From Paracoccus sp. (in: a-proteobacteria) (GTDB lineage Bacteria; Pseudomonadota; Alphaproteobacteria; Rhodobacterales; Rhodobacteraceae): a stretch of 10,972 nucleotides of DNA. How positions within the stretch are numbered: the first letter of the stretch is position 1; the number at the start of each line of letters is the position of its first letter. Below the pieces are notes generated by a model. It was not told where the DNA came from. It did no database searches and saw nothing but the letters and a program-made list of their open reading frames with translations. The stretch is from positions 1 through 10,972 of the forward strand of contig JAPSIP010000029.1 in the NCBI GenBank assembly GCA_031178645.1. The letters run 5' to 3'. This document shows positions 1 through 7,211 of the stretch, one piece after another. Made by a program: the position numbers and the translations under genes.

Positions 1-585
1 GGACGACTGGGCGATCCAGGCCGCCCGGCGCCTTCTTTCGGTGATCTCCTGCTCGGGCATCCTGATCCTGCGGGATCGGAGAAGCCCTTCTTCCAGGAAA
101 TACCAGACATTCAGGATATCCAGCGGAACATCCAGGGCCCGCGCCAGACTGGACGAGACACGCAGTATCTCGGCCGCCAGGGCGGGGTCGGCGCTGTCGT
201 CCCGGTCCGGGTCGATCAGCGCGGTGACCGATGCGGGGGGGCCGGTATGCGCGTTCATGATCCAGACCGGCCGGGTCGATCGCCGCGAAAGGTCGCGCCG
301 CAAGTCCTGTTCCCGCCGCCTTGATCCGCCAGCCGCAGCGCCGCACTGGACGACCAATTCCGCATCCAGGTCGTGCAGGCAATCGGCGGTGACCGAAGCC
401 ATGGCCGATGTCGCGGCCCCCATTGCGGCCAGGCCGTCCAGCAGGCGCATCTGGCTGTCGGTCAGCCCCGGTTCCGGCGAACACAGCCACAGCCGAAGGG
501 TTCCGCGGCGCGACAGCCGTTCCATGACCCGCAAAAGCCCGGCCGCATCGCAATCGTCCGTCGTGACCAGGGCGATCCGCTTCAT
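1..585 (-). CDS. Universal stress protein, UspE-like tandem Usp family (C-terminus beyond the window)
   Basis: The reading frame is open from an ATG at 585-583 to the window edge and gives 195 residues with no stop. Residues 1-118 form a weak alpha/beta domain (start MKRIALVTTDD, later RPVWIMNAHTG). A second, more typical Usp unit then begins with a strand and acidic tip, TALIDPDRDD (121-130). It is followed by a helix, EILRVSSSLARAL, and a second strand, PLDILNVW, which is the usual beta-alpha-beta order of UspE-type proteins. The family is cytoplasmic; some members bind ATP and respond to stress, but the glycine-rich nucleotide loop would lie outside the window, so ATP binding cannot be judged. 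Its ATG overlaps the stop of mrpG as ATGA, so it is the eighth coupled gene of the antiporter operon. A role in sensing ionic or energy stress alongside the antiporter is inference. The family call is fairly secure; the subfamily is less so. Confidence 0.72.
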   Translation of the reverse strand, partial: MKRIALVTTDDCDAAGLLRVMERLSRRGTLRLWLCSPEPGLTDSQMRLLDGLAAMGAATSAMASVTADCLHDLDAELVVQCGAAAGGSRRREQDLRRDLSRRSTRPVWIMNAHTGPPASVTALIDPDRDDSADPALAAEILRVSSSLARALDVPLDILNVWYFLEEGLLRSRRIRMPEQEITERRRRAAWIAQSS

Positions 586-911
586 GGCCCGGGCTTTCCC
601 CGGTCGGACGGGCGGATCAGCAGATCGGGCTTCTGGCCCGACCGCCAGGCCGCGGCGCGGCCCAGCAGATGCGCGCCGATCGGCGCGGTCATCAGCAGGA
701 ACAGGATGGCGATCAGCGCCCGGCTGGCCGCGCTGACGCCGCCGATATCGACCGCCGCCGCCAGCAGGGCCAGCGACCCCGCCAGGCTGCCCACCTTGGA
801 CGAGGCGTGCATCCGCGTCAGCGCGTCGGGAAAGCGCAGGATGCCGATGGCCGCGACCAGGGCAAAGCCCCCGGCCAGCAGCGCAAGGATCGCGGTCAGG
901 ATCTCAGTCAT
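582..911 (-). CDS. mrpG: Na+/H+ antiporter subunit MrpG (MnhG/PhaG)
   Basis: This is a 109-residue, three-helix membrane protein of the MnhG/PhaG family and one of the seven subunits of the Mrp cation/proton antiporter in the inner membrane. Family hallmarks are GILRFPDALTRMHASSK (about 23-39), which holds the conserved short loop between helices 1 and 2, and TAPIGAHLLGRAA (about 75-87) in helix 3. The ATG at 911-909 was chosen because it starts at the family N-terminus (MTEILTAIL) and overlaps mrpF by 8 bp. A longer frame opening at 953 lies almost wholly inside mrpF and adds a non-conserved leader. The stop overlaps the ATG of the downstream universal stress gene (ATGA). MrpG is needed for assembly and activity of the complex in studied species; no catalytic role is known for it. 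Confidence 0.95.
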   Translation of the reverse strand: MTEILTAILALLAGGFALVAAIGILRFPDALTRMHASSKVGSLAGSLALLAAAVDIGGVSAASRALIAILFLLMTAPIGAHLLGRAAAWRSGQKPDLLIRPSDRGKPGP

Positions 912-1200
912 CGCTGTCGCTCCTGCGGCCAAGCCGCTCGGCGTAGCGGGCAAGAGCTACCACCGACAGGAAGCTGACCAGGGCAAGTGCCACCGCGATG
1001 TCCAGGAAGGCCTCGGATTCCGTGCGCACGGCGTAAAGGCCGCAGACCCCGATCACGGCGGTGGTCATCATGTCCAGGGCGACGACCCGGTCGGCCAGGC
1101 TTGGCCCCTTGGCCAGCCGCACGAAGCCGGTGCTGATGGCAATGCCCACCATGATCAAGGCCAGGGTGATGCTTGCCTGCATGATGTCGAATGGTGTCAT
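904..1200 (-). CDS. mrpF: Na+/H+ antiporter subunit MrpF (MnhF/PhaF)
   Basis: A 98-residue protein with three predicted membrane helices (about 8-27, 39-58 and 65-85), the normal size for MrpF. The conserved KGPSLADRVVALDMM stretch (31-45) contains Asp37, which corresponds to the functionally important acidic residue of MrpF, and is followed by a second helix. The ATG at 1200-1198 overlaps the mrpE stop as ATGA. A longer frame opening at 1728 runs antisense-free through mrpE and the end of mrpD in another frame and was discarded. It acts as an integral subunit of the Mrp antiporter, in the small-subunit part of the complex associated with cation handling in structural work on Mrp. The charged C-terminal tail (RRSDSDD) is probably cytoplasmic. 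Confidence 0.95.
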   Translation of the reverse strand: MTPFDIMQASITLALIMVGIAISTGFVRLAKGPSLADRVVALDMMTTAVIGVCGLYAVRTESEAFLDIAVALALVSFLSVVALARYAERLGRRSDSDD

Positions 1201-1682
1201 GGGCGGAAAACCTTTCCGATGCGACGCTCCATCCCGGATTTCAGGTCGGCGACCAGGGCGGCTTCGTCGGTGGCATAGATCGAGTGGATCAGAAGAGCGC
1301 TGCGGTCCTCGGCCACATCCAGCGTCAGCGTGCCGGGTGTCAGCGTGATCAGGCTGGCAAGCAGGAAGATCTCGGCATCCGACTGGCCGTCCAGGGGCAT
1401 CCGCACGATGGCGGGGTGCAGGTTCGGGCGGGGGGCTACGCAGTCGCGGGCCACCATGATCGAGGACTTTATCAGTTCCTTGATGAAATAGGCGATCAGC
1501 ACCAGGGTCTGCGGCAAGGCCCGGAAGTAGTGGCGTTCCTCCCCCTGGGCGATCAGGTCGCGGGCGAACCACAGCGCGTAATAGCCGATGACAAAGCCCG
1601 CCAGCAGGTTCGGCAGCGAGAACCCGTTCCACAGCGCCGACCAGGCGAGCGCCAGAAAGACGTTGATGGAAAGAAGCTTCAT
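1197..1682 (-). CDS. mrpE: Na+/H+ antiporter subunit MrpE (MnhE/PhaE)
   Basis: A 161-residue MnhE-family protein of typical length. Hydrophobic N-terminal helices span about 5-45, with a further helix near 58-75. A soluble C-terminal domain contains the family signature LITLTPGTLTLDV (111-123), including the conserved Thr-Pro turn. The ATG at 1682-1680 overlaps the mrpD stop (ATGA), and its own stop overlaps the mrpF start in the same way. MrpE is an accessory membrane subunit of the antiporter; in studied systems it is needed for full activity and complex stability. There are no unusual features. Confidence 0.96.
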   Translation of the reverse strand: MKLLSINVFLALAWSALWNGFSLPNLLAGFVIGYYALWFARDLIAQGEERHYFRALPQTLVLIAYFIKELIKSSIMVARDCVAPRPNLHPAIVRMPLDGQSDAEIFLLASLITLTPGTLTLDVAEDRSALLIHSIYATDEAALVADLKSGMERRIGKVFRP

Positions 1683-3181
1683 CGGCGCGCCTCGCCCAGA
1701 ACGGCCGCGACATAGGCGGCGGGATCAAGAAGCTGCTCGGCCCCCTTTGTCGCGAAATCCAGGAAGGCCGAAGGGAAGGCGCCGATGGCGACCGTCATGA
1801 CCGCCAGGGCGATGATCGGCACCATCATCTGCCACCGCGCGGACGGGGGCAGGTCGGCCAGGGCGGGCTGGCGTCCTTCGGGATGGGCCTTCCAGAATGC
1901 CTCGGCCCAGATCTTGGTCATCGAGAAGATCGTCAGCAAGCCCACCAGCAGCGCGACCCCCGCCACCAGCCATTCGCCCAGGTCCAGCGAGGCCCGCACG
2001 ATGACGAACTTGGCCCAGAAGCCCGACAAAGGCGGAAACCCGGCCAGCGAAAAGGCCGGGATGATGAACAATGCCGCCAGCAGCGGCGCGGATCGGTAAA
2101 GGCCGCCGATGGCGTAAAGATCCGACGATCCCGTCAGGCGGCGCGACACCCCGGCGATCAGGAACAGGTTGGTCTTCACGATGATGTGGTGCAGCAGATA
2201 GAAGACCGCGCCCATCACGGCCAGGGGCGTCATCAGCGCCAGGCCCAGCACCATGTAGCCGATCTGGCTGATGATGTGGAAGGACAGGATCTTGCGGAAA
2301 TCGCTTTGCGCGGCCGCGCCCAGCACCCCTGTCAGCATCGTCAGCAGCGACACCCACAGCAGGATCTCGTGCGTGTAGCCGATGTCGCCCACGAAGATCA
2401 GCGTGAAGACGCGCATCAGGGCATAGACGCCGACCTTGGTCAGCAGTCCCGCAAACACCGCCGAGACCGCGTAATGCGGCGTGTGGTAAGACGCGGGCAG
2501 CCAGAAGAACAGCGGAAAGACCGCCGCCTTCATCCCGAAGGCCACCATCAGCATCATCGCGATCAGCGTCATCAGCCCCTGGTCGGGCGAGGCCGCGACG
2601 GCCCCGCGCAGATCTGCCATGTTCAGCGTGCCCGTCGCGCCGTAAAGCAGGCCTGCCCCCGCCAGGAACAGCACGGTGGCGATCAGGTTCAGCGTGACGT
2701 ATTTGACCGCTCCGTCGATCGCCTGCTTCCTGCCCCCGATCACCAGCAGCCCGAAGGACGAGATCAGCAACACCTCGAACCAGACATAAAGGTTGAAAAG
2801 GTCACCCGTCAGGAAGGCGCCGGTGACGCCGCCCAGAAGCGACTGGAACAGGGCGTGGTATCCCAGCCTGGACGATTCCGGCCCGATCTCGGCCAGGGAC
2901 CAGACGGCGACGGCAAGGCCGATGATCGCGGTGATCAGCACCATCGCCGCCGACAGGTGGTCGGCCACCAGGGTGATGCCATAGGGCGCCTGCCAGCCGC
3001 CGACCTGCCCCGCAACCACGCCCCGGTCCAGGACCACCGCCACCAGCAGCACCGCCGCCGCCAGCGAGACGACAGCGCCGGCAACGGACGCAAGATCCCC
3101 CATCCGCGAGCCGCGCAACAGGAAGGCCAGGACCGCCGTGACGAAGGGAATCAGGATGGGAAGCGCAAGAACCCAGCTCAT
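1679..3181 (-). CDS. mrpD: Na+/H+ antiporter subunit MrpD (complex-I antiporter-like)
   Basis: A 500-residue polytopic membrane protein of the NuoM/NuoN/MrpD family (Proton_antipo_M domain), about 14 helices and full length. The essential proton-path residues are visible: Glu136 in LYVWFEVLLISSFGLL and Lys218 in VAFGMKAAVFPLFFWLP, matching the Glu137 and Lys219 pair known in Bacillus MrpD. HHIIVKTNLFLIAG (331-344) carries the later helix His/Lys pair. The ATG at 3181-3179 shares one base with the mrpC stop (TGATG). A longer frame opening at 3556 simply overlaps mrpC in another frame and was rejected. It is one of the two proton-translocating subunits of the antiporter and couples to MrpC and MrpA along the membrane. 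Confidence 0.97.
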   Translation of the reverse strand: MSWVLALPILIPFVTAVLAFLLRGSRMGDLASVAGAVVSLAAAVLLVAVVLDRGVVAGQVGGWQAPYGITLVADHLSAAMVLITAIIGLAVAVWSLAEIGPESSRLGYHALFQSLLGGVTGAFLTGDLFNLYVWFEVLLISSFGLLVIGGRKQAIDGAVKYVTLNLIATVLFLAGAGLLYGATGTLNMADLRGAVAASPDQGLMTLIAMMLMVAFGMKAAVFPLFFWLPASYHTPHYAVSAVFAGLLTKVGVYALMRVFTLIFVGDIGYTHEILLWVSLLTMLTGVLGAAAQSDFRKILSFHIISQIGYMVLGLALMTPLAVMGAVFYLLHHIIVKTNLFLIAGVSRRLTGSSDLYAIGGLYRSAPLLAALFIIPAFSLAGFPPLSGFWAKFVIVRASLDLGEWLVAGVALLVGLLTIFSMTKIWAEAFWKAHPEGRQPALADLPPSARWQMMVPIIALAVMTVAIGAFPSAFLDFATKGAEQLLDPAAYVAAVLGEARR

Positions 3182-3540
3182 CAACTGTCCTCGGCCGGTT
3201 CGGCGCTGCGCATCCGGTCCACTTCCAGGTGCCCGAAGCTGCGATAGGCGCGGATGGTCAGGGCCAGGGCAAAGGCGAACAGGCCGAAGCCGATCACGAT
3301 GGCCGTCAGCAGCAGCGCCTGCGGCAAGGCATTGGCCATCGTGTCGGGGGGCAATGCCCCGGACGTGCCCAGCAGCGGCGGCGCGCCGGGCGTCAGGCGG
3401 CCTGCCGCCAGGATCGCCAGGTTCACGCCGTTGGACAGCAGCAGCAGGCCGAACAGAAAGCGCATCAGGTTGCCCGACAGCATCAGCCAGATCGCCATGC
3501 TGACCAGAAAGCCCGCAAGACAAGCGACAAGGGTTTCCAT
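3181..3540 (-). CDS. mrpC: Na+/H+ antiporter subunit MrpC (NuoK-like)
   Basis: A 119-residue protein with three membrane helices, homologous to NuoK of complex I. The signature is ALPQALLLTAIVIGFG (71-86), preceded by the hydrophilic loop that contains PPDTMA, as usual in MrpC/MnhC. Two adjacent in-frame starts exist: GTG at 3543-3541 and ATG at 3540-3538. The ATG is preferred because it forms the same one-base TGATG overlap with the mrpB stop that is seen between mrpC and mrpD. The GTG would add one Met only. In the complex it sits between the pump subunits and relays protons. The C-terminal tail (about 98-119) is hydrophilic and acidic. Confidence 0.96.
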   Translation of the reverse strand: METLVACLAGFLVSMAIWLMLSGNLMRFLFGLLLLSNGVNLAILAAGRLTPGAPPLLGTSGALPPDTMANALPQALLLTAIVIGFGLFAFALALTIRAYRSFGHLEVDRMRSAEPAEDS

Positions 3541-3941
3541 CACACCGTCTCCTCAAGCGCGAAGACCAGCGTCAGGATCGCCCCGAAGACGGCCAGATAA
3601 ACGCCGATGTCGAAAACCAGGACCGTGGACAGGGCCAGATCCGCCAGGATCAGCCAAAGCCCCGTGAACGGGTCCAGGCCTGCCAGGGCCGAGGCCAGGC
3701 CGGACAGCACCGCAATTGCCATGCCCCAGACGCCGATGGCGCGCGGATCGACGCGCAGCGCCCGGCGGGCATCCTCGACCCCCGCCGCGAAGCTGTAAAG
3801 GACAAAGCCCGCAGCGCCGATCAGCCCGCCGATGAAGCCGCCGCCCGGGCTGTTATGGCCGCGCAGCAGCACGAACAGCGAAAACAGCAGGAACAGCCCC
3901 GTCAGGAACCGTGCGCCGACCGAGAGGATCAGGGAGTTCAT
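3540..3941 (-). CDS. mrpB: Na+/H+ antiporter subunit MrpB (MnhB)
   Basis: A 133-residue MnhB-family membrane protein with four predicted helices. The family fingerprint [14 protein letters not shown] occupies residues 27-40, after the first helix. The last helix region, [17 protein letters not shown], is also conserved. The ATG at 3941-3939 overlaps the mrpA stop (ATGA). It is encoded separately from mrpA, so the operon has the seven-gene layout and not the six-gene layout with an mrpAB fusion found in several proteobacteria. MrpB is a structural subunit at the end of the complex that packs against the C-terminal part of MrpA. Confidence 0.96.
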   Translation of the reverse strand: MNSLILSVGARFLTGLFLLFSLFVLLRGHNSPGGGFIGGLIGAAGFVLYSFAAGVEDARRALRVDPRAIGVWGMAIAVLSGLASALAGLDPFTGLWLILADLALSTVLVFDIGVYLAVFGAILTLVFALEETV

Positions 3942-6181
3942 GGCCCCGCCCTCCGCTTGCGCTTCAGGACGGCATAGGCGCCAAAGGATGCCAGCAGCAC
4001 CACGATCAGTTCACCGAACGTGTCGAAGGCCCGGAAATCCACCAGAACGACGTTCACGATGTTGAGCCCATGTGCCAAGGCATAAGAGTTCTCCTCGAAG
4101 TAACTGGTGATGCTGCGGTCAAGGGGCGAGGCCGTGACCGAAAGGATGATCGCGGTGACGCAGAGGCCGGTGGTCAGGGCCACCACCCCGTGGGCCATCT
4201 GACGCCGGGGGCTTCGCCGCTCAGTAATGCCCGGCAGGCGCAGGGCCGCGATGGCGAACATGACCGCCGACAACGTCTCGACCATCAACTGCGTCGTGGC
4301 GACATCGGGCGCCCCGGCATAGATGAAGATCACGGCGACGCCGATGCCCACGGTTCCGATCCCCGCGATCGCCGCGATCCGGGAATGGGTGTTCAGCGCC
4401 AGCACCGCGCCCGCCGCGGTAAAGATCGCCGTCAGCCACAAAAAGGCCGAGCGGGGCAGTTCCATCGCAATCTCGGGCCGGGTGCGGATGATGGTCAGCC
4501 CAAGCGCCAGGGCAACAACGGCAAAGACCGCCATGAGATAGGCCGTCAGCCTGCCCGTCTGCAGCACCCGGGTCTGCCAGGCAGCCAGGACGCGCAGCCC
4601 GTCAAGCAGCCTGTCCCACCCGTCGTCCAGCGACGGAAGGCGCCGCAGGACCGGATCCACCAGGGCGGCGAAGCGGTCGCGCATCAGATACAGCATGACC
4701 CCCAGGGTGAAGGTGAGCAGGCTGAGGACAAAGGCCCGGTTGAACCCGGCCCACAGGTGCAGCCCTGCGGCGCGGTCCTGCAACAGGCTTCCGGTCAGGG
4801 CGCTGCCGACGACGGACCCCAGCAAGGGCTGGGCCAGCACCCCGACGACCAGCCCGCCAAGGGCCAGGATGACCGGCCCCGCCAGCATCTGCCACGGCGC
4901 CTCGTGCGGGGGATGGGGCGTGGCGACCGGCGCGCCGAAGAACGGGCGCAGCGCGATGATGCCCGCCACGGCGAACATCAGGGCATTGGCCGCAACGGCG
5001 GCGGCGGCGACAAAGGGCGCGGCCGTCATGGTTTCCGCACCCGCATAGATCAGTTCCTTCCCGATCCAGCCGATCATGGGCGGCAGGCCCGCCATCGAGG
5101 CGCAGGCAAGGACCGCTGCCAGGGCCGTCAGCGGCATGGCCCGCCCCAGCCCGCCCAGTTGCCCCACATCGCGCGTGCCGGTGCCGTGATCGACGGCACC
5201 CACAACCATGAACAGGCTGGCCTTGTACAGCGAATGGATGATCAGGAACGTCACCGCCGCCGTCAGCGCATAGGGATGGGCCCCGGCCAAAAGCATCGTG
5301 ATCGTGCCCAGGGCCATCAGCGTGGTATAGGCAAGCGCCTGTTTCAGATCGCCTTGCCGCATCGCCAGGACCGAGGCCAGGACCGCCGTCACCGCCCCGG
5401 CGGTTGTCAGCGCCATGCTCCAGGCGATGGTTCCGCCCAGGGCAGGATGCAGCCGGGCCAGCAGATAAACCCCGGCCTTCACCATCGTAGCCGAATGAAG
5501 ATAGGCCGATACAGGGGTCGGCGCCGCCATCGCGTTCGGCAGCCAGAAATGGAACGGGAACTGGGCCGACTTGGTAAAGGCCCCCAGCAGCACCAGCACC
5601 AGGATCGCCCCGTACAGGTTGCTGTCCTGAAGCCCCGGACCCGCCAGGATCTGCGCCAGGTCGTATCCGCCCGCCGCCGTGCCAATCAGGATGAACCCCG
5701 CCAGCAGCGCCAGCCCGCCGCCCGCCGTGACCAGCATCGCCTGCAAGGCGTTGCGCCGGGCGCGGGGATTGTCGTGGTCAAAGCCGATCAGCAGGTATGA
5801 CGTGATGCTGGTCAGTTCCCAGAACAGGAACAGGGTGATCAGGTCGCGGGCCAGGACCAGCCCCAGCATCGACACCATGAAGGCGAACAGGAACAGGACG
5901 AACCGCCCGAACTGCGGGTGATCGCCCATATAGCCGGTGGCATAAAGAAAGATCAGCGACCCGATCCCGCTGATCAGCAGCCCGAAGATCAGCGACAGCC
6001 CGTCGACCATGAAGGCCAGCGAAATCCCCAGCGAGGGCGCCCAGTCCAAGGCGAACAGGACGGGACGGCCATCGACGACCGCAGGCACCATCAGCGCCAT
6101 GCTGACAAGGATTAGGGCGGCAAGAATCGACGCTGCATAACCCAGCATCCGGCCCGCGCCATCAGACGCGCCGTCGAGCAT
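3938..6181 (-). CDS. mrpA: Na+/H+ antiporter subunit MrpA (NuoL-like plus NuoJ-like C-terminal part)
   Basis: A 747-residue polytopic protein, the largest Mrp subunit. Residues up to about 500 form the NuoL-like pump: Glu122 in [17 protein letters not shown], Lys204 in [17 protein letters not shown], the HSATMVKAG turn with Lys235, and [12 protein letters not shown] with Lys320. Residues about 550-747 carry the MrpA-specific NuoJ-like and MrpB-like helices, with [13 protein letters not shown] (624-636) and [15 protein letters not shown] (710-724). The start is fixed by an AAGGA ribosome site 6 bases upstream and an in-frame TAA at 6193-6191. Compared with my recollection of Bacillus subtilis MrpA, the protein begins about 18 residues later, so the usual first membrane helix appears to be missing. 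It is the first gene of the operon and is transcribed divergently from the regulator at 6294. Confidence 0.96.
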   Translation of the reverse strand: MLDGASDGAGRMLGYAASILAALILVSMALMVPAVVDGRPVLFALDWAPSLGISLAFMVDGLSLIFGLLISGIGSLIFLYATGYMGDHPQFGRFVLFLFAFMVSMLGLVLARDLITLFLFWELTSITSYLLIGFDHDNPRARRNALQAMLVTAGGGLALLAGFILIGTAAGGYDLAQILAGPGLQDSNLYGAILVLVLLGAFTKSAQFPFHFWLPNAMAAPTPVSAYLHSATMVKAGVYLLARLHPALGGTIAWSMALTTAGAVTAVLASVLAMRQGDLKQALAYTTLMALGTITMLLAGAHPYALTAAVTFLIIHSLYKASLFMVVGAVDHGTGTRDVGQLGGLGRAMPLTALAAVLACASMAGLPPMIGWIGKELIYAGAETMTAAPFVAAAAVAANALMFAVAGIIALRPFFGAPVATPHPPHEAPWQMLAGPVILALGGLVVGVLAQPLLGSVVGSALTGSLLQDRAAGLHLWAGFNRAFVLSLLTFTLGVMLYLMRDRFAALVDPVLRRLPSLDDGWDRLLDGLRVLAAWQTRVLQTGRLTAYLMAVFAVVALALGLTIIRTRPEIAMELPRSAFLWLTAIFTAAGAVLALNTHSRIAAIAGIGTVGIGVAVIFIYAGAPDVATTQLMVETLSAVMFAIAALRLPGITERRSPRRQMAHGVVALTTGLCVTAIILSVTASPLDRSITSYFEENSYALAHGLNIVNVVLVDFRAFDTFGELIVVLLASFGAYAVLKRKRRAGP

Positions 6182-6187
6182 GGCAAT

Positions 6188-6192
6188 TCCTT
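6188..6192 (-). promoter_or_regulatory. Ribosome binding site of mrpA
   Basis: The minus strand reads AAGGA here, six bases before the ATG at 6181-6179. The in-frame stop TAA at 6193-6191 overlaps it, so no longer mrpA reading frame is possible. This site therefore supports the short N-terminus. Confidence 0.7.
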
Positions 6193-6267
6193 AAAACTAT
6201 CTCTTGTTCTCCGAATTTTAATCATGCTGTCGGCGGGGTATGGAAATTGATAATCAAACGGTATTCG

Positions 6268-6282
6268 ATAGACATTCTCTAT
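6268..6282. promoter_or_regulatory. OxyR-like half operator ATAG-N7-CTAT
   Basis: ATAG at 6268-6271 and CTAT at 6279-6282 are separated by exactly seven bases, matching one half of the established OxyR recognition pattern (ATAG-N7-CTAT-N7-ATAG-N7-CTAT). At the next expected position upstream only ATTG (6246-6249) resembles an element, and the one between (6257-6260) does not match. The site is 11 bases before the regulator start, a position suited to autoregulation. Chance occurrence of eight fixed bases in AT-rich DNA is possible. Confidence 0.4.
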
Positions 6283-6287
6283 AAGGG
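6283..6287 (+). promoter_or_regulatory. Ribosome binding site deciding the start of the LysR-type regulator
   Basis: AAGGG lies directly against the first ATG (6288) with no spacing, but six bases before the second in-frame ATG (6294). The second ATG also gives the common OxyR-family beginning MPTLxQLRYL. The start at 6294 is therefore preferred. Confidence 0.6.
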
Positions 6288-6293
6288 ATGCCG

Positions 6294-7211
6294 ATGCCGA
6301 CGCTCCAGCAGCTTCGATACCTTCTAGCAATCGCGGATACGCTGAACTTCAGCCGCGCCGCCGAACAATGCCACGTGACGCAGCCCACGCTCAGCATCCA
6401 GGTCAAGGAACTGGAAGCCCGGTTGGGCACGAAGCTGGTGGAACGCAGCCGGACACGCGTGCTTCTGACCCCGGTCGGTGCCGAGATCGCAAGGCGGGCG
6501 CGCATCATCGTGGCCGAGATCGACGACATCCGCGACATCGCCCGGCGCGAGGATCCCCATGCCATGCAAAGCCTGCTGCGCATGGGTGTCGTCCACACCG
6601 TCGGGGCCTATGTCCTGTCCATCGCCATGCCGACGCTGCGCCAATCCTATCGCGAAACCCGCATCCATGTTCGCGAGGAACGGTCCGAGGAACTGCAGCA
6701 GAACCTTGCGGACGGCCAGTATGACGTGATCCTTCTGCCCGAGATCCCCGTGCGCGAGGATTTCGCCTTCCACGTCCTGGTGACCGAGCCGCTGCACCTA
6801 GTGGTGCCTCAAGATCACCGCCTGGCCGGCCACAAGCGGGTCCAAGCCGCCGATCTGGCGGGCGAGACCATCCTGACGATGGAACGGCGCGAAGGCGCGA
6901 CCGACGACGTGGCCCGCCTTTGCCGCGACGTGGGCGCGATCCAGGCCAGCGATTATGTGGGCACCACGCTGGACACCCTGCGCCAGATGGTCGCCGCCGG
7001 GATGGGCATCGCCCTCTTGCCCGCGCTTTATGTCCGGTCCGAGGTCATGCGCGAGGAACTGGTGGTCGCCATCCCCCTCAACCCACCCGCCCCCACCCGC
7101 AGCATCTGCATGGCCTGGCGGAAATCCTCCCAGCGTGCCGACACCTATACCGACTTCGCGGAAACGATCAGCGTTTGCCTTAGGCCCTGGGACGTGGACG
7201 CAGGCAGATAG
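6294..7211 (+). CDS. LysR-type regulator, OxyR-like, lacking the peroxidatic cysteine
   Basis: A 305-residue LysR-type transcription factor of normal length. The N-terminal winged helix-turn-helix spans about 1-60 (NFSRAAEQCHVTQPTLS followed by KELEARLG), then a linker helix and a periplasmic-binding-like effector domain from about residue 90. The segment 183-236 aligns with E. coli OxyR without gaps (ADLAGE ... TLDTLRQMVAAG). At the position of the peroxidatic Cys199 this protein has Gly201, while the position of Cys208 keeps Cys210. It therefore belongs to the OxyR-like branch but cannot form the classical Cys199-Cys208 disulfide. It is divergent from the mrp operon across 112 bp, so control of that operon or of itself is a reasonable inference. 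Its effector is unknown. LysR family membership is certain; an oxyR name is not justified. Confidence 0.93.
   Translation: MPTLQQLRYLLAIADTLNFSRAAEQCHVTQPTLSIQVKELEARLGTKLVERSRTRVLLTPVGAEIARRARIIVAEIDDIRDIARREDPHAMQSLLRMGVVHTVGAYVLSIAMPTLRQSYRETRIHVREERSEELQQNLADGQYDVILLPEIPVREDFAFHVLVTEPLHLVVPQDHRLAGHKRVQAADLAGETILTMERREGATDDVARLCRDVGAIQASDYVGTTLDTLRQMVAAGMGIALLPALYVRSEVMREELVVAIPLNPPAPTRSICMAWRKSSQRADTYTDFAETISVCLRPWDVDAGR

Larger units (their letters stand above)
6182..6293. promoter_or_regulatory. Divergent promoter region between the mrp operon and the OxyR-like regulator
   Basis: This 112-bp spacer is strikingly AT-rich against GC-rich flanks and is the only plausible place for the promoters of the eight-gene minus-strand operon and the plus-strand regulator. 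It holds an odd-centred palindrome, TTGATAATCAA (6247-6257), and the element ATAG-N7-CTAT (6268-6282). The TTGATA within the palindrome could be a -35-like hexamer for the plus strand, but no well-spaced -10 was found. An AT-rich TTAAAAT on the minus strand (about 6215-6221) could serve mrpA. I did not assign exact promoters. Confidence 0.6.

Noticed and set aside
373..1278. A 301-residue plus-strand open frame at the left end
   Set aside because: It covers the universal stress gene, mrpG and mrpF antisense and has no domain-like content; all three minus-strand genes carry clear family motifs.
1883..3247. A 454-residue plus-strand open frame opposite mrpD
   Set aside because: Low-complexity Gln/Arg/His composition; a shadow of mrpD.
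3911..5800. A 629-residue plus-strand open frame opposite mrpA
   Set aside because: It is very rich in Gln, Arg, His and Gly with no hydrophobic core, the typical antisense shadow of a GC-rich membrane protein gene, and mrpA on the other strand is unmistakable.
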